A stretch of DNA of 21,654 nt, taken from NCBI GenBank assembly GCA_016292785.1, contig JAEDFL010000030.1, positions 1-21,654 of the forward strand. Direction: 5' to 3'. Shown in pieces: positions 6,376 through 13,058 of the stretch. The translations under genes were made by a program, and so were the position numbers. Numbering within the stretch: position 1 is the stretch's first letter; every line of letters begins with the position of its first letter. The notes under the pieces were generated by a model, which saw only the letters and a list, made by a program, of their open reading frames with translations, had not been told where the DNA came from and made no database searches. Source of the DNA: Clostridiaceae bacterium. Its GTDB lineage: Bacteria; Bacillota; Clostridia; Oscillospirales; Acutalibacteraceae.

Positions 6376-6546
6376 TCAGTCCTCAACGGGAGCTCCTACC
6401 GGGCAAGCGCCGGCACAAGAACCGCAATCGATGCAAGCATCAGCATCAATCTCGTACTTGCCGTCACCTTCGGAAATAGCGCCTACCGGACACTCATCGG
6501 CACAAGCACCGCAAGCGATGCAATCCTCTGTAATTTTAAAAGCCAT
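6376..6546 (-). CDS. 2[4Fe-4S] ferredoxin
   Basis: This 56-residue clostridial-type ferredoxin has two CxxCxxCxxxCP motifs, with ligands C9, C12, C15, C19 and C38, C41, C44, C48. It carries electrons between cytoplasmic oxidoreductases such as pyruvate:ferredoxin oxidoreductase and hydrogenase in anaerobes. A longer in-frame extension upstream is possible, but the ATG at 6546 is preceded by an excellent AAGGAGG, and the family begins at this M-A-F/Y-K-I. It is monocistronic, with its own promoter and terminator. Confidence 0.96.
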   Translation of the reverse strand: MAFKITEDCIACGACADECPVGAISEGDGKYEIDADACIDCGSCAGACPVGAPVED

Positions 6547-6579
6547 TGTTGTTACCTCCTTGCTGGTTAATTTGACTTT

Positions 6580-6607
6580 ATTGTAACATATTCTAACAAA
6601 AAAGCAA
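6580..6607 (-). promoter_or_regulatory. promoter of the ferredoxin gene
   Basis: TTGCTT (6607-6602), a 16-base spacer and TACAAT (6585-6580) on the minus strand, about 34 bases upstream of the ferredoxin ATG. Confidence 0.6.
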
Positions 6608-6659
6608 TAGTTTTTACAAATTATTTTAAAGGAAGATATAATATTTTTTGCCTGAAAAA

Positions 6660-7616
6660 TCATACGATTGTTATTCCCGTATAATAGTGCTTCAGAATTT
6701 CCTGCCAATTTGAGCCTTGCCTTGCCATGTAGTCCGCTCCGTACTGGCTCATACCCACCATATGACCGTTGCCGACGGTTTTGACCGTAAACTTTCCGTC
6801 GGAATATGTGAGAGTGAAATTCCTGCTTGAAAGCTCAAGAGCCTTTTTCAGATCGTTTCCGTCCGCCTTTGTTCCTCCGATCTCCACGGATCGCACGAAG
6901 CCGGTGTCCGTCCTGTCTGTTTTGCCTACCCATTCTTCGGGATCATCGGAAAGCTCGATGCCGTCAATGAGCTGAACAGCGGTACGGAATTTTTCTTCGC
7001 TCAGAGTGACCGTTTTGTCATAATCCGGGGAAAGCCGATCTCCGTCACTCGTGACCGCTTGCAGATAAGCTATGTTCTCTCCCCAGACGGTCTCGGCGCT
7101 CTCGGTTCTTCCGGAGCAAAGGTCGTGATAAGCCGCTAAAATCGGTTTGCCGTCATACGTCATTTTCTTTTCAAGCACTTCGTCAACGATTTTTTCCGCC
7201 TTTTCCTCGTACTCCTCAAATTTGTCTCCCCACTTTTTCTTTCTCTCGTCCCTGTTTATGTATCCCTGATGTGTTTTTGAATCGTCCGAGATGTCCGCCC
7301 CGTTCAGCTCGTCCCTGTCCGCATTTTCCCTGCAATACAGGGCGTAGGTATAGCACGCTACCGCCTGAGCCTTCAGCGCCTCGTCATGGCTGTCCATACT
7401 CATCTCTGCCGCCAAAGCACCGACGGTGTATTCCTTGACATCGGTTTTTTCAACCTTTCCGTTCTCGGATTTCATAACGCTGATTACACCGCTGTCCGTA
7501 TTCACGGGCTGTTCAGCGTTAGTCAATACGGTTTTGTGCTGTTTTTCCATTGCGGTAAGCGGCATTAAAATCATTGCCGCCATAAGCACCGAGCACAGTA
7601 TAAAATATTTCCTCAT
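6660..7616 (-). CDS. spoIID: SpoIID-type lytic transglycosylase (stage II sporulation protein D)
   Basis: This 318-residue protein has an N-terminal membrane or signal segment (about 5-22). The SpoIID core follows: EYTVGALAAEMSMDSHDEALKAQAVA, with the likely catalytic glutamate E71; H164 and C167 in AYHDLCSGRTES, matching the metal-binding area of clostridial SpoIID; and GMSQYGA at 288-294. SpoIID cleaves glycan strands stripped of peptides during engulfment of the forespore, working with SpoIIM and SpoIIP. Neither partner is in the window, as is usual for clostridial spoIID loci. It is about the usual length. The ATG at 7616 has only a weak ribosome site. Confidence 0.9.
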   Translation of the reverse strand: MRKYFILCSVLMAAMILMPLTAMEKQHKTVLTNAEQPVNTDSGVISVMKSENGKVEKTDVKEYTVGALAAEMSMDSHDEALKAQAVACYTYALYCRENADRDELNGADISDDSKTHQGYINRDERKKKWGDKFEEYEEKAEKIVDEVLEKKMTYDGKPILAAYHDLCSGRTESAETVWGENIAYLQAVTSDGDRLSPDYDKTVTLSEEKFRTAVQLIDGIELSDDPEEWVGKTDRTDTGFVRSVEIGGTKADGNDLKKALELSSRNFTLTYSDGKFTVKTVGNGHMVGMSQYGADYMARQGSNWQEILKHYYTGITIV

Positions 7617-7658
7617 TCTCCGACCGTTCCTTTCTGAAAAAATCCTCCCTACAAAGGA

Positions 7659-7687
7659 ATACTATGCGGACAAGTCGGAAGATATGA
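7659..7687 (-). promoter_or_regulatory. possible SigE-type promoter of spoIID
   Basis: The minus strand carries TCATATC (7687-7681), a 13-base spacer and GCATAGTAT (7667-7659). These match the Bacillus SigE patterns KMATATT and GCATACAMT at 6 of 7 and 7 of 9 positions. spoIID is a known SigE target. No housekeeping promoter was seen here. Short degenerate motifs occur by chance, so confidence is low. Confidence 0.35.
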
Positions 7688-7688
7688 A

Positions 7689-7713
7689 AACGCCGAGCGA
7701 TTTGCTCAGCGTT
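7689..7713. terminator. hairpin at the end of the J-like/DUF5685 cassette
   Basis: AACGC-C-GAGC (7689-7698) pairs with GCTC-A-GCGTT (7704-7713), with one mismatch. The hairpin overlaps the stop codon of the last gene (7706-7708). The T-run is good on the plus strand but short on the minus strand, where it is needed. Confidence 0.55.
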
Positions 7714-8242
7714 TTTTAAATACTTTTCTGAATTGTTTCTGCCATTTTCGGTAATACGCTATCTCTAACTTTTCAATAGCAACATCGTACATTATGAACG
7801 CCGCCAGACCGAGCACGACAAGCAGAGGTATCATAAATCCCTGAGCTTCCTCCAAAAGCTCGGTAGAAATGCCGAAAGCGTGCATTATTATATAGTAGGT
7901 TGCAATAATAACACCCGTAAAGAAAGCACCCTTCACAACATAGCCGACAAGCTTCGGGAGCTTGTCAAGAAGCAGCTTTATCAGCGGATAATATCCCAGC
8001 AAAGCTATGTAAATAGCGACCGCTTCTTTCTCAGGCACAACAAGAGCGCACACGACCGAAGTGCCTGCGTAAACTCCGAGCGCCCATTTCCAGCCGCACT
8101 CTATTCGCATAAACATAACCAATATCGCCGCCAGAGCAGGTATTGCATATGTCAGGAACGGAATTACGGAGGAGAGCATCATAAGTGCCGCAGAAAGTCC
8201 GATACACATTCCGCCCAAAGCGGTTTTTACCGTATATTTCAT
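7706..8242 (-). CDS. multi-pass membrane protein, unknown (ECF S-component-like shape)
   Basis: This 178-residue protein has five or six hydrophobic helices and a strongly basic C-terminal tail (YYRKWQKQFRKVFKKR). The opening A-L-G-G-M-C-I-G-L-S-A-A-L-M and the small compact helical bundle resemble substrate-binding subunits of energy-coupling-factor transporters, or the YbbM/DUF-type proteins of Clostridia; I cannot fix a family. It is the last gene of the cassette, 10 bases after the J-like protein gene, so the two are cotranscribed. The ribosome site is weak, so translational coupling is likely. Confidence 0.6.
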   Translation of the reverse strand: MKYTVKTALGGMCIGLSAALMMLSSVIPFLTYAIPALAAILVMFMRIECGWKWALGVYAGTSVVCALVVPEKEAVAIYIALLGYYPLIKLLLDKLPKLVGYVVKGAFFTGVIIATYYIIMHAFGISTELLEEAQGFMIPLLVVLGLAAFIMYDVAIEKLEIAYYRKWQKQFRKVFKKR

Positions 8243-8252
8243 ATAATCACCG

Positions 8253-8843
8253 TCAACAGCATCTTATTAAATCGCCGCCCATACATTCGCAGCAGCAATC
8301 GGCACACATAAGCGAGGAACAGATGTTGCAGGGACTGCAGCAGCCGTCATTGTCCGCCTGCTGATTGCTTCGGCGGAAATCACCCTTCGCCTCACGCTTG
8401 AGCTGATTGAAAGCCGCCTCATATTCGGGATTGCCCGGCTCCATATTTTTTGCTTTCTCGAAGCTGTCCATTGCGCTTTCCAGCCAGCCTCGGCGATGCT
8501 GAATCGTTCCCTTGAGATAGTACCATTCGGCGTTTCTGCGCTGATACGGTATGCCGTCGAGCAAGGTTTCCGCATCGTCAATTCTGCCGCTGTTCAGCTT
8601 TGCTCTGATATCCCCGAATTCGGAGGTTTGTCCTGTCGAGGAGGAAGCGTATCTGTTATCGTAATAGGAGGTGTCGCTGCGGTTTGAGCCAAAATTGTTG
8701 ATAATCATATCGTAAGCGGCATTAAGCTCATTCATCTTGGCAGGATCATCGCTGTACCGACGAGCCATGTCACGGTATGCTCTTTTCACCTCGTCCATAC
8801 TCGCCGCCGATGTAACGCCGAGGACTTCATACGGATTTTTCAC
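8253..8843 (-). CDS. J-domain-like/TPR protein with Cys-rich C-terminal tail
   Basis: This 196-residue protein opens with a J-domain-like helix pair (NPYEVLGVTSAASMDEVKRAYRDMARRY). The HPD tripeptide needed to stimulate DnaK is replaced by SDD at 31-33, so a classic cochaperone role is doubtful. Residues about 80-155 form a TPR-like repeat region (WYYLKGTIQHRRGWLESAMDSFEKA). The last 31 residues hold 11 cysteines, mostly in CC and CCC groups, ending in GGDLIRCC; this suggests metal binding or membrane attachment by lipidation. The start is GTG, 9 bases after GGAGG inside the end of the DUF5685 gene (17-base overlap), so the two are coupled. Similar Cys-tailed J-like proteins are, to my knowledge, common in gut Clostridia, with no known function. 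Confidence 0.8.
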   Translation of the reverse strand: MKNPYEVLGVTSAASMDEVKRAYRDMARRYSDDPAKMNELNAAYDMIINNFGSNRSDTSYYDNRYASSSTGQTSEFGDIRAKLNSGRIDDAETLLDGIPYQRRNAEWYYLKGTIQHRRGWLESAMDSFEKAKNMEPGNPEYEAAFNQLKREAKGDFRRSNQQADNDGCCSPCNICSSLMCADCCCECMGGDLIRCC

Positions 8844-9684
8844 AACTGCCGACCTCCTTATAAATTACTTTCTTTGCCGTGTAATCGGTTCCGTAAATCA
8901 GAACATTGTTTATTATATCACAAAATCTGTAAATTTTCAGCTTTTTTAAATTATTTATTGCCTCCCCGACCGTCAGCGACAGCATTTCCTCGCAATAAGT
9001 CTTAAAATCGGGAGAAGTATAACGCTTTTTCAGAGGATTGAAGCTGCCCGACTTTAAGTCGTCCTCGCAATCGTCGGCGGCATCTGCGATATATACCCAA
9101 CGTCCGAGATAGTAACCGAGCCGTTTTAATGCCTCGTTATCCGAACACTCAATATCCGAGGAAACCATTACGGCAAGCATTGTTGCGCTTGCGTCCGCCG
9201 CCTCGTCAAGTCCTGCGCCGTTTTTTTCGGCAAGAGCCTGTTTTTTCATAAGATCGCCGAGTTTTTCGGCAATAACGGGATTGTTTTTCTTTGCCTTTTT
9301 AAATATATGATTTGCATACGGCATCAACATTTTGCAAAGCAATTTTTTGAAAAATCCGCCGTCTGCGATATTGTCCTTGATTTTATAGTAAAAGGTTATC
9401 ATAGACACATCGGCAGTATAGTCAATATCCGAGTTTCCGCCCGAACAGTCATAACATTTTTTCATGGGATTAAATGAACAGCGGGAACGGCACATATGCA
9501 CCTTATCCTCCCTGACCGCCATCCGCAGTATGGCAAGAAAGGTAAAGTCATATGACAGCGTCAGCCTTGCAAGCAAGCCGTATCTCCTGCCGATCGCCTT
9601 GCAAAGCGAACAGTAAACTCCCTTGTAAAGGTCATAGTCCTTGAATTTCATTTCGGGTCTGTATGCCCTGACATACCCAAGCAA
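8827..9684 (-). CDS. DUF5685 family protein
   Basis: This 285-residue protein begins MLGYVRAYRPEMKFKDYDLYKGVYCSLCKAIG, the typical DUF5685 opening. Further cysteines follow (SRCSFNPMKKCYDCSGG at about 67-83, C204 region), suggesting a metal site. It is largely helical, with a D-x-x-D-D-x-x-x-D-D stretch (YIADAADDCEDDL) reminiscent of acidic metal-binding helices as in polyprenyl synthases, although I cannot claim that activity. The start codon is TTG at 9684; GAGGAAG sits 7 bases upstream, and the family N-terminus begins exactly there. It is 12 bases downstream of the zinc-ribbon membrane protein gene and overlaps the J-like gene, so the four genes form one unit. Confidence 0.8.
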   Translation of the reverse strand: MLGYVRAYRPEMKFKDYDLYKGVYCSLCKAIGRRYGLLARLTLSYDFTFLAILRMAVREDKVHMCRSRCSFNPMKKCYDCSGGNSDIDYTADVSMITFYYKIKDNIADGGFFKKLLCKMLMPYANHIFKKAKKNNPVIAEKLGDLMKKQALAEKNGAGLDEAADASATMLAVMVSSDIECSDNEALKRLGYYLGRWVYIADAADDCEDDLKSGSFNPLKKRYTSPDFKTYCEEMLSLTVGEAINNLKKLKIYRFCDIINNVLIYGTDYTAKKVIYKEVGSCEKSV

Positions 9685-9696
9685 AACTCCACTTCC

Positions 9697-10146
9697 TCAG
9701 AATAATATGTGAACAGAAAATTTATTGCCGCAAATCGGACAGGTCACGTCACGCTTGCCCTTCTTTTTGGAAAGCCGCAGGTTTTCGCCGCAATTCGGGC
9801 AAACCCTGAACCTGTGCGTCTTACGAAACTTGAATTTTAGTCCCTGCCGCTTGAACCAACGGCGCATTTTTCTGATTTTATCGGTATAATTTGTTCTTGC
9901 AAGAAGCCTGTCAAACCACTCGCCCTCACGTCGGCGTTTTTCGATGTTCCTCGACAGCACACGGTACACCGCAAAGCCTAAAACAGCAAGTGCCAGCACA
10001 TAGAAGGTGTAATAGGCAATTCGGTTACGCATAAAAGAGCCAATTCCGTTAAGCAGGAGATTCAGCAGGATCAGAAAAACGGCGAGCTTATCTACGCCGT
10101 ACCTGCCGTACATGAAATTATAAAGCTTTTGCATGAATTTGTTCAT
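9697..10146 (-). CDS. membrane protein with C-terminal zinc ribbon
   Basis: This 149-residue protein has two hydrophobic helices (about 20-37 and 44-62) and a long, very basic linker (KIRKMRRWFKRQGLKFKFRKTHR). The C-terminal zinc ribbon carries CPNC and CPIC spaced by 17 residues. The basic linker and ribbon may bind nucleic acid or membrane surfaces. It is the first gene of a cassette with DUF5685, the J-like Cys-tail protein and a membrane protein. No good ribosome site precedes the ATG at 10146; an alternative ATG four codons later is possible. Function unknown. Confidence 0.7.
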   Translation of the reverse strand: MNKFMQKLYNFMYGRYGVDKLAVFLILLNLLLNGIGSFMRNRIAYYTFYVLALAVLGFAVYRVLSRNIEKRRREGEWFDRLLARTNYTDKIRKMRRWFKRQGLKFKFRKTHRFRVCPNCGENLRLSKKKGKRDVTCPICGNKFSVHILF

Positions 10147-10211
10147 TCGGTTACATCAGACTTTCTCGTAAAGTTGCACAAAGACTATCCTTGTTTACGC
10201 TATTATTATAC

Positions 10212-10239
10212 TTGACAAAAGCGGTCAAGGTGTTACAAT
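10212..10239 (+). promoter_or_regulatory. promoter of the fliB-like gene, with dyad
   Basis: TTGACA (10212-10217), a 16-base spacer and TACAAT (10234-10239) precede the gene at 10308. CTTGAC and GTCAAG (10211-10216 and 10224-10229) form an inverted repeat over the -35, a possible regulator site in this divergent intergenic region. On the minus strand TATAAT-like sequences (about 10203-10210) may start the opposite cassette, but no good -35 was found. Confidence 0.6.
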
Positions 10240-10307
10240 TTTATTAACAAATTAAAAAAGAACGGCGGATTTTTCGTTCGCCGCACCTGAAATGGAAGAT
10301 TAACGCT

Positions 10308-11285
10308 ATGGAAATTATAAAACCAAAATATTTTGACGCTTTTAAATGTGTTGCCGACCGCTGTCCCGACACCTGCTGTGCAGGCTGGGACGTTGAGATC
10401 GACGATGAAAGCGCAGAAAAATACAAAAACGAAACAGGCTCACTAAAGCCGTTTTTCGATAAACATTTGACAACGGACGAGGACGGATATATCTTCTCTC
10501 TCGTTGACGGTCGCTGTCCCCTGCTTGACGAAAACAGGCTTTGCAGGATTCAGCTTGCAAACGGCGAGGACTACCTGTGCGAAACCTGCCGTCTTTTTCC
10601 GAGATACTTTGACGATTACGGCGATATCCGTGAAACAGGGCTCGGTCTCGGCTGTCCCGAAACGGCAAGGATCCTGCTTTCTCCCGAAACCGAGGTGTGT
10701 CTCGGCGGCAAGGCGCAGAGCAAGGATAAAATCTACAATATTCTAAGCGACAAGCGTGAGGAATTTTTTTCAATTCTCGAAAACAAACGGTATGATCTTA
10801 AACTAAAGCTTTCCTCAGTCCTGTTTTCTGCCGCCGAATTTCAAAGCAGTATCGACCGTGTGGATTGGCTCGGCAAAGACAGCACCGTACCGTTTTCCGA
10901 TTGCATAAAGGTACTCGAAAAAATGGAATTTATCAGCGAGGAGCGCAGAAGCTTCCTGCTTTCACTCTCCGACGAAAAATCCGATCACCGCAACAGCGAA
11001 AAATATTCGGAGGATTTTGTCCGTCTTTTCAAGTATTACCTCATGCGCTATATGATGACGGCGTGTTTCGATCTTGATCTGCTGACAAAGGTTAAATACG
11101 GAATTTTCGCCTGCATTATTACAAAGCGAATTTACGACAGCTTTTCCGAGCTAAGCTTTGACGACCGTGTCCGTATTCTTTACAGCTATTCCAAAGAGGT
11201 CGAATACTCCCCCGTCAACCTCGATATTCTCGATAACTCTCTCTATGACGGCTTTACCGTTGCCGAGCTGATAAATCTTTTATAA
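10308..11285 (+). CDS. FliB-like flagellin lysine-N-methylase family protein
   Basis: This 325-residue protein opens with KPKYFDAFKCVADRCPDTCCAGWDVEID, a Cys motif with C14, C19, C23 and C24. A second cluster follows (GRCPLLDENRLCRIQ, then YLCETCRLFPR, then GLGCPETAR). This set of cysteines defines FliB, the Fe-S enzyme that methylates lysines of flagellin. No flagellar gene lies nearby and the protein is somewhat shorter than the Salmonella enzyme (about 400), so the target may be another surface protein. Clostridial genomes often carry isolated members. GGAAG lies 9 bases before the ATG. The following sigma factor gene has its own spacing of 66 bases and may be separate. Confidence 0.85.
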   Translation: MEIIKPKYFDAFKCVADRCPDTCCAGWDVEIDDESAEKYKNETGSLKPFFDKHLTTDEDGYIFSLVDGRCPLLDENRLCRIQLANGEDYLCETCRLFPRYFDDYGDIRETGLGLGCPETARILLSPETEVCLGGKAQSKDKIYNILSDKREEFFSILENKRYDLKLKLSSVLFSAAEFQSSIDRVDWLGKDSTVPFSDCIKVLEKMEFISEERRSFLLSLSDEKSDHRNSEKYSEDFVRLFKYYLMRYMMTACFDLDLLTKVKYGIFACIITKRIYDSFSELSFDDRVRILYSYSKEVEYSPVNLDILDNSLYDGFTVAELINLL

Positions 11286-11351
11286 AAAAACTTTTTTCTT
11301 TGCAATAATTCGACAGTTTCAAACGTGTTAAAAGTGAAAGGAGGCAATATC

Positions 11352-11837
11352 ATGGTATTTTTCTCTTCGGGAAAGGACGCTTTCCCTTATGCTTTTTCTC
11401 GGTTTACGGACACGGTTTTCCGTGTTGCGGTACATAACACGCAGAGACAGACAGACGCCGAGGACGTCACTCAGGAGGTATTTTTAAAGCTTCTTGAGAG
11501 CGACAAGGTGTTCCGAGGCGAAGATCATCTCAAGGCGTGGCTTATCCGTGTGACAATCAATCAATGCAGGGATGAGCTGAGAAAGAGCAACGGTATTGTG
11601 TTATGCGAAGCCCCCGTTGACAGCAACACGGCTCAAAAAGAGGACTCCGTGCTTGAAGCGGTTAAGTCTCTTCCGGAAAATTACCGTAATACGATCTATC
11701 TTCACTATTACGAGGGATATTCCGCCAAGGAAATCGGAAAAATCCTTGACGCAAAGCCTAATACCGTCCTTTCATGGCTCAGCCGAGGCAGAGCAATTCT
11801 CAAGGAAGAAATGATAGGAGGTTTTGACGATGAATAA
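11352..11837 (+). CDS. ECF-type RNA polymerase sigma factor
   Basis: This 161-residue sigma-70 family protein has region 2 (TDAEDVTQEVFLKLLES... HLKAWLIRVTINQCRDELRK) at about 33-80. Region 4 is at about 103-155 (LPENYRNTIYLHYYEGYSAKEIGKILDAKPNTVLSWLSRGRAILKE) with the helix-turn-helix. There is no region 1 or 3, so it is an ECF type. The ATG at 11352 has AAAGGAGG 7 bases upstream; an upstream TTG at 11325 is less likely. Its last codons overlap the start of the DUF4349 membrane protein by 8 bases, the usual sigma/anti-sigma arrangement. The signal sensed is unknown. Confidence 0.93.
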   Translation: MVFFSSGKDAFPYAFSRFTDTVFRVAVHNTQRQTDAEDVTQEVFLKLLESDKVFRGEDHLKAWLIRVTINQCRDELRKSNGIVLCEAPVDSNTAQKEDSVLEAVKSLPENYRNTIYLHYYEGYSAKEIGKILDAKPNTVLSWLSRGRAILKEEMIGGFDDE

Positions 11838-12828
11838 AAACGATTATATCAACGAGGTTGAAAAGCTTCACGCACCCGACGGGCTGAGAGACAGAATATC
11901 ACAATCAGCCTTTGATAAACCCAAAAAATCTGTAAACAGGAAAAAGAGGATAATATCGGTTATTGCCGCCTGCCTTGCGGTTATTTTGGTTGGAGGCGCA
12001 ATTCTTTCCATCGGCGATTCGGATTTGAAAATGCTCGGATCAAATATCTCAAATTCTGTTTACGAAAATGGAGAAAAAAGTTACAGTGAAAGTAGCAGTG
12101 ACGATTCATGCTCCGGTGTTGTGTCTTCCGGCTTAACGACATACAGCGAGGTTTCCTCGGATTCAAGAAAAATAATCAAGCAGGCATCCGTCAACATCGA
12201 AACCAAAAACAGCGAGGAGCTTATTAAAAAGATAAACGACAATGTCAAATCGGCAAACGGCTACGTTTCCTCGCTCGAGGAAAACAATTATAACGAATAC
12301 AAGCGCATTTCAACTACCGTAAATGTTCCGCCCGAAAAGCTTGACGAATTTCTCGAATTTCTCTCGGAAAACGGAACAATAACCGAAAAAAGCGTTGTGA
12401 CTTCGGACATCACGGACTCATACACCGAAACGGCAAGCAAGATAAAAGCTTATGAGACGGAGGAAAAGGCTCTGCTCGGTATTCTCGAAAAGTGCGAAAA
12501 CGTTCAAGACACCATAACCGTCCAGAACAGACTCTCCGAGGTCAGATCAGAGCTTGAAGCGATGAAATCCAAAAAAAAGCTATATGATTCCCAAATCTCA
12601 TATTCCGAAATCACGATATCCGTCGTGCAGGTTGAAAGGGAGAGCAGGGTCGTCAAAGGCTTCGGCTCGGAGGTCAGCGAAAAGTTTTCGGAAAGCTTGT
12701 ATAATCTCGGTCAGTTTTTCAGAAATCTTGCCGTCTTTCTCCTCGGCGCAAGTCCGTATATTCTCGTTTTGACATCCGTTATTGTTCTTGCGGTTATCGT
12801 CATAAAGAGGAAGAAAAAATCAAAATAA
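11830..12828 (+). CDS. DUF4349 membrane protein, likely anti-sigma factor
   Basis: This 332-residue protein has a cytoplasmic N-terminus of about 38 residues and a first membrane helix at about 40-60. A Ser-rich linker (residues about 80-115) leads to the DUF4349 domain (SRKIIKQASVNIETKNSEEL... to ISYSEITISVV) with a central coiled coil. A second membrane helix near 305-325 is followed by a basic tail. The N-terminus lacks the HxxxCxxC zinc motif of ZAS anti-sigmas, but the 8-base overlap with the ECF sigma gene and the topology support an anti-sigma role that senses the cell surface. The ATG at 11830 has GGAGG about 8 bases upstream; an in-frame TTG at 11824 is a weaker start. Confidence 0.85.
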   Translation: MNKNDYINEVEKLHAPDGLRDRISQSAFDKPKKSVNRKKRIISVIAACLAVILVGGAILSIGDSDLKMLGSNISNSVYENGEKSYSESSSDDSCSGVVSSGLTTYSEVSSDSRKIIKQASVNIETKNSEELIKKINDNVKSANGYVSSLEENNYNEYKRISTTVNVPPEKLDEFLEFLSENGTITEKSVVTSDITDSYTETASKIKAYETEEKALLGILEKCENVQDTITVQNRLSEVRSELEAMKSKKKLYDSQISYSEITISVVQVERESRVVKGFGSEVSEKFSESLYNLGQFFRNLAVFLLGASPYILVLTSVIVLAVIVIKRKKKSK

Positions 12829-12833
12829 ACAAA

Positions 12834-12866
12834 GATGAGACTGTCAAACGGCGGTCTCATTTTTCT
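12834..12866 (+). terminator. terminator of the ECF sigma/DUF4349 operon
   Basis: ATGAGAC (12835-12841) pairs with GTCTCAT (12854-12860) around a 12-base loop and is followed by a T-run. It lies 6 bases after the DUF4349 stop. Confidence 0.75.
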
Positions 12867-12885
12867 AAATCTTACTACATTTTTC

Positions 12886-12910
12886 AAACGGTGTAAAAAT
12901 ATACACGTTT
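12886..12910. repeat. imperfect inverted repeat upstream of alaA
   Basis: AAACG-g-TGTA and TACACGTTT form a 9-bp dyad with one bulged G and an A/T centre. It lies about 66 bases upstream of the alaA -35. It may be an upstream operator; no U-run follows. Confidence 0.3.
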
Positions 12911-12975
12911 CAACATTTTTCAGCGTATATTATTGTTAAAATTCAATATTATTCATTATACATCAATTTTTATTC

Positions 12976-13004
12976 TTGAAATATACATTAAATTGTGTTA
13001 TATT
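12976..13004 (+). promoter_or_regulatory. promoter of alaA
   Basis: TTGAAA (12976-12981), a 17-base spacer and TATATT (12999-13004). The start would be near 13011, so the 5' leader is about 48 bases and consists almost wholly of the hairpin that follows. Confidence 0.7.
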
Positions 13005-13021
13005 GTTATCTATAAAAAATT

Positions 13022-13043
13022 GCCGCAATACTGCTGTTGCGGC
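13022..13043 (+). promoter_or_regulatory. 5' leader hairpin of alaA
   Basis: GCCGCAA (13022-13028) pairs exactly with TTGCGGC (13037-13043) around an 8-base loop and ends 4 bases before the AGGAG ribosome site (13048-13052). There is no U-run, so it would stabilise the mRNA 5' end or modulate ribosome access rather than terminate. Confidence 0.5.
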
Positions 13044-13058
13044 GGATAGGAGTTCGCT

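Noticed and set aside
6376..6708. 110-residue extended form of the ferredoxin
   Set aside because: The extra N-terminus runs through the promoter and is low-complexity, while the ATG at 6546 has a perfect AAGGAGG and the family length is about 56.
11325..11351. Upstream start of the ECF sigma gene
   Set aside because: The 9 extra codons cover the ribosome binding site; the ATG at 11352 has AAAGGAGG at proper spacing.
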